Shown piece by piece: positions 33,290 to 46,364 of a stretch of 64,000 nt of DNA; the first letter of the stretch is position 1, and every line of letters begins with the position of its first letter. Below the pieces are notes generated by a model. That model ran no database searches. It was not told the origin of the DNA and saw only the letters and a program-made list of their open reading frames with translations. The stretch spans positions 244,139-308,138 of the forward strand of contig CAUYUJ010008047.1 in NCBI GenBank assembly GCA_963575745.1, written 5' to 3'. Source of the DNA: Prorocentrum cordatum. Its lineage: Eukaryota; Sar; Dinophyceae; Prorocentrales; Prorocentraceae. Position numbers and translations under genes: made by a program.

Positions 33290-35034
33290 CTCCTCCTTCC
33301 GCCCCTCCCTCCCTCCCTCCCTCCGCGCTCCCGCGCGTGCGGTACTACCGCGAGGGGGTGGCCTTTCCTCCCTCCGTCCCTCCCTTCCCCCGCGCCCCCG
33401 CATGCACGAGGGAGCGCGCGCGGGAGAGGTGGTACGCGCGATACCCCTGGGGCCTCGTTTTGTATACAATGCCACCTCCTCCTGACGAGGAGGAATGATT
33501 CTGATTGTAAGTGTGTCTAGAGCGTCGTCCTCCTCTGGGGGGGGGGTCGCTCACAACACACATCAATGATCGGGAAAGTCAATTCCCGACATCGGGGGGA
33601 GTCCCCTCGAGAGGCGCGACAGCACCTTCTCAGCAGCACTGGTAGGAGGCATGCGCTTCTTTTTGCTTCTTCTGATCATTAGTGCTATTATTTTTATTAT
33701 TATTATTATTATCATTATTACTAGTTGTAGTATTCTTTTTATTATTATTATTATTCACCGCGCGAGGGGGGTTGACTGCAACAAAACCCCGCACCTCTTG
33801 CAAAACAGAACGCCTCGCAGCACAGCAAGCTTGTGAGCCTTACAACACGACTCTGGCAGAGGATGGTCCATCGCACCGCCACAGAAGCGCGTCGGACCAA
33901 AATCATCGGAAACGAGCCGCTCTTCAGGCGGCACTGGCTCATGAACTGGAGAGGCCTGAATTCGCTGCTCAATGTGACACCGTGGCTCACGAGTGCCTAC
34001 CCCCAAATCATAAAAACTTGCCAAGCAAGGTGAAGCTCCGACATCAGTACTTGCAACGCTCCGAGGCCTTTTGACACGCGCGGGTCATGCCCTGTATCCC
34101 TGAGTCTACTTAACCTCTCAGACATGCTCGTAAACTGGCCCTTTGTCCTGCGGGGGGCACGTTCCCCGCGCTCAAGCTCGCACGCTCGCACGTCAACGAA
34201 ACTTCCCTCTAAACCGCCAGGAATCTCATAAACACGCCAAAGGCAAACAATTCAGCCCCAAAGGTCCTGTGCGCATCCTTAATCGCAAGCTGGCCTCGAA
34301 CAACGGCCGGGTCTGCGAACAACAATAGCTGCACTATTCAAACCACATCTCGACATGGGGTAACACACACAAATTTTGGCGGTGGGCCCGGATGGGGTTG
34401 GATTTCACACTTCTCACGTTAAGGGGACCTCAACGCTCACGCATAAACTGATGCAACTCAACCCGCAGATCCAACGTACTAGACCCCAGCTTGGCCGACA
34501 AGGGCCGTCGAGAACCTGACGCCGCCGAGTACACTCGAACTTCGAACATCCTTCGTGGAGTCACGCGCCAACATGATGAGCAAGAAAAGCTCGGCACGCA
34601 GTGAAGACTGCGTCTGCGTGGGTAGAGCACCCATCAGCAATCCATCGAGGTCACCCGTAGGACCTAAGTGGACGCACGCCCATCCAAAGCGTCGCAAACG
34701 CAAGTCCTTAGTGTTTACTACCTCCCGACCCATCGATGCCCCAAACTTCTCCCTCGATCTGCCCGCCCACCGCCAACCTCCCCCATCCCTAGACAATCTT
34801 GATCGGAGCAAGCAAGTGCGCACAAGAATCGGCACAAGGCGGCAGAGCACCGAACCACAGCCAGAGTACTTCGTGCGATCGACGGCCGCATCAGGAACCG
34901 AACGATCACAGTCACAAGACCATAACCGATGCAGAGGTGTTTCCAACTGAAGAGCCGCACCGCGGGCACCTCCCTGACGCGGCATAAACATAACTGTAAC
35001 TGGCGTCTTTCAACCTGGACTCGCGGGGAAAGAT
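33290..35034. other. No gene recognised
   Basis: Contains a TTA/ATT-rich stretch at 33660-33755. Frames on both strands lack domains. Confidence 0.4.
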
Positions 35035-35700
35035 GAAGAACTGAGCTAACCCAAGACGCACCAACGATGTTGCAACAGACCCTCACTCCAAGTTCCCTCT
35101 TCACATGCCAGGTCACTACAAGAATCAATGCTCATTACGGGAAACGGCCCATCAAAAAACAAACGTCGGAGAATCCTTAACCGTGTAAAGAAACAACTCC
35201 TGAGACTTCAGCGACGCGAATCCACGTGACGGTCGCGTTCTGCCAATCCGAAGCCGCGCCAGAATACCACTCCTGGGATCCAATCCCAAATCGTGACAGA
35301 ACATAATCCCTGGGACTTGGACCACCAGAACCCTTGAATATGTTGCAAACATTAATGCAACATGCACGCGGCGCTAAGGCGAGAACCACATGTTGAAAAA
35401 GAACGGCCCTCCAGTGTCAGAAATGTCGCAAACTCTTGAAACGAATGTGCGCGGCGCCAACGTGAGAACCACATGTTGAAAAAGAACCGCCCTCCACCCG
35501 TGAAGCTATTGCGCACGCTTAAACCGAATATGCGCGGCGCTAACGCGAAAACCAAGTTCTGAAAACGGCCCGCCCTCCACTCGTGAAACTGTTGCAAGTT
35601 TCACGAATCAGGACCATACGTGGCGAGAACATCGCAAGCAGAACGCCCAGCCCGCCTTACTGACACGTCTGAGGGTGCGACAGGGAGGACGTATGCACCA
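35035..35700 (+). repeat. Composite dispersed repeat R2, copy c
   Basis: AAGACGCACCAACGATGTTGC, then about 70-bp units (35150-35340), then about 85-bp units with GCGCGGCGC(C/T)AA cores (35350-35620), then the GCCCAGCCCGCC end block. Confidence 0.7.
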
Positions 35701-35819
35701 GGAAAGAAATAAAAGTGGGGGCGGAGGAGGAGGGGGAGGAGGAGCAGGAGGAGGGGGCAAGGGGGAGGGGAGATGGAGGAGGAGGGGAATGAGGATAGGG
35801 AGGAGGAGGAAGATGAGGA

Positions 35820-36830
35820 GGAGGGTGAATGGACGGAGGACAACCAATGCAAACCCGAGACTCATCAACGATATTTGAATACATCCTCCATCCAAATTCC
35901 CCCATCATTGGCCCCCACAAAATTCATTTCCACGGAAAGAAATGTCCCGTCGGGGGACAGCCGTGTGAAAATCCTGACGCGTGCCAGAACTCAATTCTCA
36001 GGACTCCAAGGCCACTAATCACCTTCATTGTTTCGTCTTGACGATCCTGAATCGTGCCAACTCCTGCGACTTGAGCACCGCGAATCAACGAAACTGTTGC
36101 GCCCTGACAATCCCGAACCGCTCCAAGCCACTATCTCTGGCACGTTAAGCATGAGAACCACTGAAACGCCTACAACGTATTGTAACCAATGTGCGCGGCG
36201 CTGAGGCGAGAACCACGATTTGACAAGGGACCGCCCTGAATCCGCTAACCTCTCGCATCTTGCGAAAACGAGTGTGTGCGGCGGCGGGGCGAGAACCGCA
36301 CTCGAAAACGGACTGCCGTCCACCCGCGAACCTCAAGCAAAAGTTAATCCCTGAATCGCTGCACAAGTCCATTCCGTGAAACTGCTGCACTATCTTAACA
36401 CGAATGTGCGCGGCGCTCAAGCGGGACCCACATGTTGAAACAGAACCGCCCTCAACCCGCGAAGCTCTTGCGACTTTTAGTCAAACGAAAATGTGCGGCG
36501 CTAAGGCGAGAACCACATGTTGAAAGCGACCCGCCCTCAATCCGCGAAGCCCTTTCAATTTTTCACAACTAATGTGCGCGGCGCTGAGGCGAGAGCCACA
36601 TTCCGAAAACGGCCCGCCCTCAATCCGTGAAACTCTGACAGTTCTTAAAAACGAAAGTGCGGGGCGCCAAAGCGAGAGCCACATTAAAAAACCCGACCTC
36701 TACCTGTGAAACTGTTGCCAATGCTTAAGCTTCAAGGTCATGAGTGGTGGGGAAACCTCAGGCGAACCGCCAGGCCCGCCCTTCCGACTGGCCTCGGGGT
36801 GCGACGGGGAGGAGTTACTTATGAGCAGGA
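35820..36830 (+). repeat. Composite dispersed repeat R2, copy d
   Basis: Starts with CATCAACGATATTTGAATAC and GTCGGGGGACAGCCGTGTGA, then 70-bp units (35970-36150), then at least five 85-bp units (36170-36710), then the CGCCAGGCCCGCCC end block. It directly follows copy c. Confidence 0.7.
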
Positions 36831-37590
36831 GGAAGAGCAGGAGGAAGAGGAAGTTTCTCGTCACCGTGCTTCCCTCCATACTCCGCGCCCGCGCCAGCAC
36901 GGGAGCTCGAGGGGGGGGGGTTAGAGGGGCGTGGTGTCCTTGGAGTGCTGCTCGCTAGCCTCGCTGCTGATGCTCCTGGGGATGCAGGGGCGACGAGCAG
37001 AAGGGGGGGGAGAAAGGGCAGGGAGGGCGACGAGGGAGGAGGAGGAGGAAAAGGAGGAGGGAGAAGAGGAAGAGAAAGAGGGGATACAGGTGAAACGCAC
37101 GAGTAAGTGAGAGGATGACGATTCAAAATTGGGAAAAGATGGGATAGAAGAGGGCGAGGACATGTGGAGAGGACGAGGGAGATGAAGGTGAGTGGGGCAG
37201 TGGATTGGAGTGCTGAGGGAATGGCGGGAAGAAGCGAGAAGGTGGACCTCCAGGGTGGAGGCTCGAGGATCGCAGACAGGAGAAGAAGCGAGAAGAAGCG
37301 AGAAGAAGCGGCAAGAGGAGCGGGAAGAAGCAAGAAGACGCTGAACTCAAGCCATACCCTCATCCACGGCGAGGTGTGGGCTCGAGGATCAATAGGGTTT
37401 GAGGCTTGAGGATCGAGGTGCTACCCTATTTGCAATGCGTTCGCCTCCTGATGTTTCCCTTGTTCTGTAATACTTTCCCGTAGACCTCATACCAGGCCGC
37501 TTTCTCAGTTGCTTCCCAGACGAGGAAGGAATCCACGATTTCCCACACTGGCGATTCGCAAACATGTTGTTTTTTCTTCTAAATAGTTGG
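36831..37590. other. Purine-rich DNA, no gene recognised
   Basis: GGA/GAA-rich; includes a run of GAGAAGAAGC units at 37270-37310. No gene is supported. Confidence 0.45.
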
Positions 37591-38230
37591 CTGGGTGTTC
37601 GAAAACACCTCACTTGATTGCTCGCCGGGTTTTCGGCGGGCGGTCATCGTCGTCGTTTCCCTTCAAGGTCGGCAGCACGGGCCGTGAGGCCTTCACAAGA
37701 ATTGGTGGGGCGTTCCGGGGCGCCTCGTGCGCTGGCTGGGTTTTCCGGGTTTTCGGCGGGCGGCCGCCCGCGGCCGCGGCCGCGCTGTGTGGGCGTTGCT
37801 TACTGGGGGGAGGCGTATCATAAGGGGGGGTGGGGGGGGGGAATCATGCACCTTCTTGCCCCAAAGTGGGCCCCCTGCAGGGCACAAAACGTCCACCTTC
37901 CTTCACCCCACCCCCAAAAAATATCCCCCCCCCGCATTGCGCAGCGCCCGGCTCGTGCGCCAGCTGGGCTTCCTGGGTGGTTCGCGGGCGGCCGCCTCGC
38001 GGCCGCTTCGTGCGCTGGCTGGCGCTGCCGGCTTACGGGCGGGCGCCGCCCGTGGACGCCTCGCGGCTGCCCTGGCTGCACATGGTCTGCGATGACTGAA
38101 CCACGCAGGCTGCACCACGTAGAGTGCATCGCGCTGGTTGCACCGCATACGCTGCACCACATACATTGCTCCACGCACGTGAACTACGGCTCGCGATGCA
38201 CATACACACCATACCGATTTCACCAGGCCG
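37591..38230. repeat. GC-rich imperfect tandem region
   Basis: Repeated blocks GTGCGCTGGCTGG, GGGTTTTCGGCGGGCGG and CGCGGCCGC recur at 37620, 37727, 37950 and 38010, followed by imperfect TGCACCACGTA units (38100-38175). Probably a degenerate tandem repeat; no exon is supported. Confidence 0.45.
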
Positions 38231-38639
38231 TCTTCAAGCTCTCCCGGGGCTCTCTTGGACGCCCTGAGGGGGGTACCCCCTTAGCTACCACTACCTCCCC
38301 CCTTGGACCTGCCCTGCCGGAAGCCCCCCCCCCCTCCTTTCGCGTTCTAGAAAGCTATCCGCTATCCCCCCCCCTCCCTTTCCAAAGGGGGGGGGGGGCC
38401 CCTCCCCCTTGGATCTCCCCCCTGCCGGAGGCCTCCCCCCCCTCTCCTCTCCTTCTTTCCCGCGCCCCTCGGATCCGAGCTACCCCTCCTCTCCTTTCGC
38501 GCTCCAGAAGCAGACCCCCCCCCCTTCCCATGGGGGGGGGCTTAGCTACCGCTACCCCCCTTTGAACCTCTCCTGCCGAAAGCCCCGCAGGGCTTTCTTT
38601 GAACCTCTCCTTTGAAGCCCTTTTTTCTGCTCCTCGGAA

Positions 38640-39300
38640 GCGCCCAGCAGGGCCCCGAGACAGCCTCACGAAAGCCCTAAGACGCCCAAGATGACCGCAA
38701 GACGCCCCCCAAAGCATTCCAAGTCGAGAACTGATCTGCGGTTGGCTTCAAGATGGCCCCAAGAAGCTCCCAGAGGCTCCCGATGGGCTCCAAGGAGGCC
38801 TCTGGAGGCCCACGAGAAGCTGACAAGGAAGACGTCCAGAGGCTCCCTGGGATACCCCCCCCACCACAAAGGAACCTCCGCCGAAAACTAACAAAGAGAA
38901 CGGGGAACACGAAGCCGAGAGAACGAGGAATTCGCCGGCCCAACGGGCCAGAGGCGTGCTAAGATCTCCGGTAACTGGTTAACAATATTTCTAGTTCGCG
39001 CGCGTGGAGCGGCCCCTGGGGGCCCCCGGACGAAAAGTACCCAGCAAGGTCCCGGGAGAAGCCCCCAGAGCGCTCCAAGGAGGGCAATTTTTCGACACCC
39101 CTCACGAGGATCGTGGCCTCCGAGGGGGGAGCCGCAATCGACTAGCCCCCCTCCCGCCCCAAGAGGCCCCCAAGAGCCCCCCAAGATGCCCTGGGGGCCC
39201 CCAAGACGCCGCCAAGGAGCCCCAAGAGACTCCCAAGAAGTCCCCAACAGGCCCCCAAGAGGCCCTAAAGAGGGCTCCAGGGTCGGCGGAATGAGCGAAG
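38640..39300. repeat. GGCCCCAAGA-type degenerate repeat tracts
   Basis: Two tracts (38640-38870 and 39015-39295) of CCCCCAAGA/GGCCCCAAGA units, like 7640-8160. Confidence 0.55.
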
Positions 39301-39505
39301 CGATTACAGAATGATTGAGAAATGGAAGAAATAGGAGAAGGAAACGGGAAAGAACGACGAGAGCAAAAACGGGGGCAATACACGATGGTGCTCTCCATCT
39401 TTTTCTATCTGATTCTGCCGGTGGGGGAAACTTGAAGGACCAAGGTGCCCAGCGCGTCCTGGACGTGTATATGCTCACGTTCATAATCAAAAGAACCAGG
39501 GCAAG

Positions 39506-39650
39506 AGAGAGAGAGAGAGAGAAAGAGAAAGAGAGGGAGGGGGAGAAAACATGCAGGGTACATTTTTATGCACGTACATATACACGTAGAAAGAGAGAGA
39601 GGGAGAGAGAGAGAGATAAAAACAAAAACAAAACATATAAAGATAAAGAG
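39506..39650. repeat. GA microsatellites
   Basis: Interrupted GA/GAAA runs at 39506-39545 and 39587-39618. Confidence 0.85.
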
Positions 39651-39809
39651 AAATGAAGAAACTAAGCGATACGAACAGACACACATACAGCTGGCCCGCC
39701 TTCTGTGATCCCAATCGTCGGGAGAGCCCCGCATGGTCGCCGCGTACATGCTATGACCGAGGTTGTTGGTGGACGCCGTAGATTTCATAGAGAATCTGGC
39801 GGCGCGCGC

Positions 39810-40020
39810 AGAGTGTCCCTCTTTGGAGGCGGTTGGGGGGTCTCACTGGTTGGGACCCCCCTAAAAAATTGCCAGGAGGGGGGATGGCACCACATCCGTT
39901 CAACGTCGGTCCCCGGACCCTCCCGCTCCACTCGGTGCAGATTTTCCCGGCCCCGGGACCTGAACACGGCCCCCGAGAGAGGCAAACGGCCTTCTCGAAT
40001 CCAGAAGCTCTCACCTCGCC
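39810..40020 (+). repeat. Dispersed repeat R4, copy c (diverged)
   Basis: GTCGGTCCCCGGACCCTCCC, CGGTGCAGATTTTCC and CTTCTCGAATC in R4 order; lower similarity than copies a and b. Confidence 0.45.
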
Positions 40021-40089
40021 CCAAACCCCCACCCCTCTCCTGCTGGGCCCCCAGGCGGCTCCACAATTAGAACAATACTCCGTCTATGT

Positions 40090-40640
40090 TCCCTGACTCC
40101 GTCCGGAAAATACGGGGCCCTCTTCGCGTGCTGCTTTTCTTTATGCACAGGTGATCAAACGCTGACGTGTCTAATCAGATGTTGCAACCCGATTGTTTTT
40201 TATGTTTCACGACCGTGCTCCTGCTGCAGCGTGGGCATCGTTTTCGGATCGGCGCTTTGCTCCCGTCGTTCAGCATGGCGCTCTCGCCCCAGCGCGGGCC
40301 ACTTTTCTTCATCCGAATCTTTCTTCATTGCTGTCGCCCCCCCCCATTTCCCTCCTCCGCCTTCCCCTGGTCCTCCTTTTCCTCCCGCTCCGTCCCCTCC
40401 AATTCCTGCTGCTGCTGTTGCTGCTGTTCGTCCTTATCGTCCTCCTCCCGCTCATCCTCCTGCTCACCCGCCACATTCTCCTCCTGTGCACACAGCTCCT
40501 TCCGATTGCGCATAACACGATGTGGTCTGTTGGCTAAAATTGCAGGTCGGCTACGACACGCGTCCGCGGATAGGGGAAAAATCAGCGTAATGGAAGGGAT
40601 GGGAGGGAGGGATAGGATGTCAGATGAGGCGCGAGCGCAC
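40090..40640 (+). repeat. Dispersed repeat R1, copy d
   Basis: CTGCAGCGTGGGCATCGTTT, TTCGGATCGGCGCTTTGCTC, GCTGCTGCTGTTG and GACACGCGTCCGCGGATAG in R1 order. Confidence 0.7.
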
Positions 40641-43600
40641 ATAGCTTGAAATCCCCCTCTCGCTCCACACCATCCATCCTTGCTGGTCCGTCCTGCCTGC
40701 ACGTCTGGCAAATAACTGCGTGCAAGTCTGCGCGGGGTGCCGCTTCAACGCTGGCTTGTTCCAATATGGCAACACAAAGAGAATCATTGCTCCTGGTCCT
40801 AGTTCCTTTCCGCTTCCATCGGTAACGCCAACACCGCTGCATGTGTTCCTGCTCCTGGTTGCTCGCAGTCGCCTCCTTCTCCGGTTCATGCCTTTTTGGC
40901 TCGTCATCATACGCATAACACTGCGAATCCACACTCATGGTACGATCCCTACGTCACCTCCATAGTGTCCTCTGTTTCTACACTCACACCTCTTCCTCCG
41001 CTCCCTCATTCTCCTTTTGACCCTCAAGGTGCTGGCAGGCGACTCTCGCGCCACTGAGCGCTGCACAAACTGTCAGCTGATTACCCAACATGCGATGGCC
41101 AGGTGCAACCTTCAATGGGCTTTAGCAGTTGCAGAGTCAATCGGACCAAGAAGAGCTTCTTCTCTGTGCCGTGCGCCCTGCATGGGTTCAGTCTCTACTT
41201 TTCATCCGTGTATACGCCCAGCCTCGGGAAGTGCTCGTGTACGCTACCCTGGAGACGCAAGTAGGATGTGGGGGAATGGCATCCTCAGGGCCGACATCTC
41301 GACCCCCCCCCCATAAAAACAGCTCTTGGCGCCCAAAAGAACCTTACGTTTTGTCAAAGTCTGATGTCCTTCTCCCTCGCCCATATCCTCTACCCCCTTC
41401 GGTACCCGTACCCCTTCCCCCTCCCCGCATCCTCTTTTGCCTTGCGCCTCCCTCCTATCACTCCTCCCCCCGCCTTCCCTCACGGTTCCATGCGCCTCCC
41501 GTCCCCTCCGACCTCCTCGCTCCCTCACTCCTCTCCCCCTCCTCGCCCGCCACCTCGTCTGCACACCTCCTCTCTCCCTCCTCCTTCCCATCCCATCCTC
41601 CTCCCCCATCGTCCTCTCTCCCTCTCCATATTCCTCCTCCTCCTCCTCCTTCTCCTCCTCCTCCTCCTCCTCCTCCTCTTCTTTCGAGCTTCGGGCTGCG
41701 GGCATTGTCGAGCCATCGCCCCGATGCCATCGAGATCCTTCCTCCCAGCCCGCGCTGGGAGAGGGACGAACAAAGAAGAAGAGGCACAAGGGAGAGAAAG
41801 GGGACGGACCTCGATGATGCTGATGCACCCAGGGAGGCGGGGGAGAGGAGCAGGGTGAGACTGTCAGTGGCGGCCAGTGTGCGTGCGCAGGTGGGGCCCG
41901 AGCGTGGGCCCCAGCCCCCCTGGGGGGAGCTGGGACCCATCTTGGCGTACCCCTCCGGCCATCTGAGGTTCCCGAAATGACAAGATAGGGGTGCGAGACC
42001 TAGATCTGGTGCGGCGCGGCGGCAAACAGCGAGAGGGTGGTGCGGGGGGGGGGGGGGAAGCCTGGCCGCTGGGCGGCTACAGGGGCGCAGCGCGGGTGGC
42101 AGAGGCAGCGCGGTGGCGACATGCATTCGAGAGGTGGGAAAAAATGTGCGGGCAAGTGGAAGAGGTGGCCCGGGCGGGGCCACCCCACCCCGAGGAGGGG
42201 GAATGGTGGCGCCATTGGCGTGGCTCTTGGAGGTGGGCGCGGTTGCCTGGTCCACGGCCGCCGTGGGGTGGGGGCTGTAGCCCACCACGGCGGCCTGTGC
42301 TGAGAGCGGCCCCTCTGGTCTCCCCTCCTTTCCCAGCGGCCCATCCCGCCCCCACTCCCTGCGGCCGGTGCTGGGGCGAGGGGCAGAAGGTTATCGGGCG
42401 AGAAGGTGGGGGGGACGGGGCTGTGGGACGAGAAAGGTGAAGGAGGTATAATTTAGCGAGGGCTTGAGGTGCCTCAGAAGGGGGTAGAGGTAGCAGAAGA
42501 GATAGTAGTAGGCAAGATCATCGGAGTAGACCATGTGCAACGAGCTTGGGGAGTACCATAAATGGACATAGGCGTAGTCGTGGAAGCGTTTGTGGAGACT
42601 GCCGCTCCGCTTGTGTAGAGGAGAAGTGGTCGGACCTGGTGTCGTTCTGCCAGTGCGTATGCTGCGGCCGCTGGAGAGGAACGGTGCTGACGGTGCTGCT
42701 GCCGCCCTGTGGGGCAGTGAGCGCGTAGGTTGGGTAGGATGGAAGAAGTCATAGCTTGGGAGCGAGAGGTAGCCAGCGAAGTAGCGTATGCCGTCGGTAG
42801 AGCAAAACTGACTTCCCCTCCTCCTCCTCCTCGTCCTCACACCTTCCAATGTCTCTTCGACTCTTCAATTGGCCCCCTCCTCTCATCCACCCGCAGCCAG
42901 GGCTCGCGCGCAGAGCGAGCCGCGATGGTGGCGCGGTCCTTTCGGAAACGCTTCACCCCCCTCCATCTTTCTCACTCCCTTCCTTCTCCTCTGTCCCTCA
43001 CTCCCCCACCCTCCTCGCCCATCGGCGGCACGCCTCGGCATGAAGGACCTTCCCGGCTTGCTCTTGACCTGTCAAGCCCCACTCTCGCAGCGGCGCTAGG
43101 GGGGGACCCAAGAGAAGGATCGGGATCGGCCCGAGACCGCTCAAGCCAGAAGGCGTGGTTTCAGGAGGAGGGCACTGCCCCACGAGAGGTCAGACAGGGT
43201 GATAAGAGAAACGCGGAGCGTGGCTCCCAGAGAAAACATGTTCGCACCACTGTGGGGGGCGCCATGCCACAGTAGGACAGCGACACGCCACAACCCCCAA
43301 CAGAACAAGCGAGGCGTTCTTCATGTCATGTTTGGGACGCGCGGTTGAAAAAGGAAGGGGGGAGGAAACTGAGGAGATGTTGCCATGTGCATGTTAAGCC
43401 ATATGAGTCGGAATCGCTCCTCGACTGTGTGCGAGACGGGTTTGCTCCCTACTGAGCTTTAAGCGTGTCTCCTGCCTTCGCTCTATGCTGACACTGGAGG
43501 TGGTTGACTCGTGTGTTCCTCTATCCCTCCTGCCACTGTATGATCAACAATAAAAAAATCCCGAATGCTTTTCGGAGGGGACCTAAGTAGGAGGGGCCAA

Positions 43601-43880
43601 TATCATTAGGAATAAAAGGTTTGGGCCCGTCCTCCTCTCCCTTTCCCGCGCACCTCTCCCGCATCCCCTCCCCCTCCCCCCTCCTCCCGCTGCCCCCAGT
43701 GACTTCGCAGTGGATTTCCCAGATTCCCCCCCCCTCCCCCCCCCCCCAGCGGACGATCGCCATCCGACGATTGCCGAGGCCGACCTGCGGATCCGCACTG
43801 CCCTGGCCTCTGATATTCAAGAGGCCTACGGAGACACGACAAAATAGGCACAAATCCCAGAACACCATGTTTTTTCAATA
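40641..43880. other. No supported gene
   Basis: CCT-rich at 41380-41690 (microsatellite 41632-41685). A Trp-rich plus frame at 42060-42270 is unsupported by splice sites or a domain. Nothing else is recognised. Confidence 0.4.
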
Positions 43881-44185
43881 CCTATACGACCACCCTTCGG
43901 GTGATAAGGAGGTTCGGGGGGGAGGAAACAACGTCTCACTCGATCAGTCTCATGATCGATCTCACTATCGATACCACTATCGGTCTCGCTCGATCGATCT
44001 CACTCGATCGATCTCACAATCGATCTCACTCGATCTATTTCATTCGATCGATCTCACAATCGATCCGACTATCGATCTCACAATCGATCCCACTGTCGAT
44101 CTCACTATCGATCACACAATCGATCTCACATTCGGTCTCACGATCGATCTCACTATCAATATCACAATCGATCTCACAATTCACC

Positions 44186-44234
<49 letters not shown>

Positions 44235-44245
44235 GATCATCATCG

Positions 44246-44288
<43 letters not shown>

Positions 44289-44367
44289 CATCATCGTCAT
44301 CAACGTCAACAACATCATCATCATCATCATCACCATCGGGACGCCATCATCATCATCACCTCGTCAC

Positions 44368-44410
<43 letters not shown>

Positions 44411-44461
44411 GTCATCGGGACACCATCGTCATCATCATCGGGACACCATCATCGTCACCAG

Positions 44462-44509
<48 letters not shown>

Positions 44510-44533
44510 AATCATCATCATCGTCATCATCAC

Positions 44534-44576
<43 letters not shown>

Positions 44577-45015
44577 TTCATCGGGACACCATCATCCTAA
44601 TCGGAACACCATCATCATCAACATCATCATCAGGATCACCAACATCATCATCATCATCATCATCATCATCGTCATCATCATCATCATCTTCATCGGGACA
44701 CCACCATCATCGTCAGCAACATCATCATCATCAACATCATCGTTACCAGGACACCATCATCATCACCACCATCAACATCATTATCATTGACATCGTCATC
44801 AGCATCATCACCATCATCATCGGGACACCATCATCATCACCACCATCACTATCATCATCGTCATCATCGTCATCAGCATCATCGACATCATCGACATCAT
44901 CATCATCATCATCAGCATCATCAGCATCATCATCATCAACATCAACATCAACATCATCAGCATCAGCATCATCATCATGATCATGATCATGATCATGATC
45001 ATGATCATGATCATG

Positions 45016-45089
<74 letters not shown>

Positions 45090-45405
45090 TACCATCGGAA
45101 CACCGACGGGACAGCGGGGGGACACCGGCGGGACAGCGCGGGCCACCGTCCCCCGGAAAGGAATCATTTGCAAGGTCCGGCCGCGGCCCAGCCGGAGGCG
45201 GGACACCGGCGGGACACCGCGGGCCACCGGCCCCCGGAAAGGAATCATTTGATCCGGCCACGCCTTAGCCGGAGGAGACTTTCTTCTCGCCCGCCCACGC
45301 AACTTCGCCTCGCCCGCACGCACGGCACGCACGAACACGAAACCGAAACCGATTTCCCGGTAGGAGGGCTCTCCATTCCACTTCGATCTCACCCCCTCAC
45401 CTCCG
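43881..45405 (-). repeat. Composite dispersed repeat with minisatellite, copy 2 (inverted, expanded)
   Basis: The reverse complement of 981-1690: CCTATACGACCACCCTTCGG at 43881 and CTCACCTCCG at 45405 are the matching ends. The 12-bp minisatellite (43930-44185) is joined here by about 900 bp of ATC/CAT microsatellite (44187-45090), absent from copy 1. The Asp- and Met-rich ORFs of up to 239 codons are its translations. Confidence 0.8.
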
Positions 45406-46069
45406 ATTTTAGTCTATGTGTATCTGCCCCTTCCATTTCCAATATGCTCCACGATTTTTTTGAACATCTACTGTTATTTGTCTATGTGTACACGCTTCCC
45501 TGCTGAGATGTGGACGAGCAGCTTCCCCCCTAACGAAACTCTCCGCCGAGCGTGCCCCGAGGGGGCCGCTCGGTGTGGATGGGGAGCAGCCAGCCTCGAA
45601 CTGACCCCATCCCTAAGATCGACAGATGACAATCTCACTCTGAGGGCATGCGCCTTCAGACACTGGGGGATCCTTACGATCGGCACCGAGATAAGGAGGT
45701 GCCAATTATAGGGATAGGGATGTGTTTCAGGCTGGTAAGGGGGGGGGACTGGCTCAGCGGAGGGAAGGTATCGACCTCGAATCGGCGATGCATCGCCGAC
45801 AGATCGGCGATAGGCCCCAGGCCCCTGTTTGCGATGGATGGGCGATTGGGGGTCGATGCACTCCTCCCTGGGCCTTCCCCCAATCGTTGCTCCATGCCCC
45901 TTCCTTCCCCGCACATCTTGCACTGCTTCGTGGACCGACCTCGCGGGCCTCCTCAAGCATCCTGAGGAGCTCCTGAGTGCGCTCTCCGAGGGATGGGGCC
46001 GCTCAGGTGAGAACAAAGACATCCTCTTAGAGGAACCAATCAACGGCATAACCATGAACTGTCAGCGGT
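45406..46069. other. Unassigned DNA with GATGCATCG core fragment
   Basis: 45780-45850 holds GGCGATGCATCGCCGA-type palindromic units related to the 32167-32360 element. A possible exon at 45920-46006 is listed separately. Confidence 0.4.
45920..46006 (+). CDS. Weak exon candidate
   Basis: Encodes DLAGLLKHPEELLSALSEGW, a convincing amphipathic helix, ending at CTCAG|GTGAGA (46006/46007), an ideal donor in AG|G context and phase 1. The acceptor and neighbouring exons were not identified. A foldback element follows in the presumed intron. Confidence 0.35.
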
Positions 46070-46165
46070 TTGCTCGGGTTTCTTGGATCGGCACTGGACA
46101 ACCAGGGAGGGAGGTCCACTTTCGATCCAAGAAATCCGCGCAGACATCTGATGTTTGTAACATGC
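46070..46165. mobile_element. Foldback family, copy F (short)
   Basis: GGTTTCTTGGATCGGCACTGG and the inverted GATCCAAGAAATCCGCGCAGAC are separated by a reduced centre lacking the GGCGGCGCC hairpin. Confidence 0.55.
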
Positions 46166-46364
46166 TCATCGTCGTCGACTTCTGTGGCCGAAAGGTGATG
46201 CTGGGCGAACAAATCACGGGAGGATCGGCAGAGGGGTTGATCTAGTGGAGCGGGGGTGGGGGAAGCATATAGGGAGGGGGAGTGGGACGGGGAATGATGG
46301 GAAGTGGGGGGAGGCGGACATCATGCAGATGGCAGATGGATGGTGTGGGAGCGGGGAGGGGGAT

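Noticed and set aside
41991-42440. Trp- and Arg-rich plus-strand ORF of 149 codons
   Set aside because: GC-rich composition, no homologous motif and no supporting splice sites.
44743-45392. Asp-, His- or Met-rich ORFs of up to 239 codons
   Set aside because: Translations of the ATC/CAT microsatellite.
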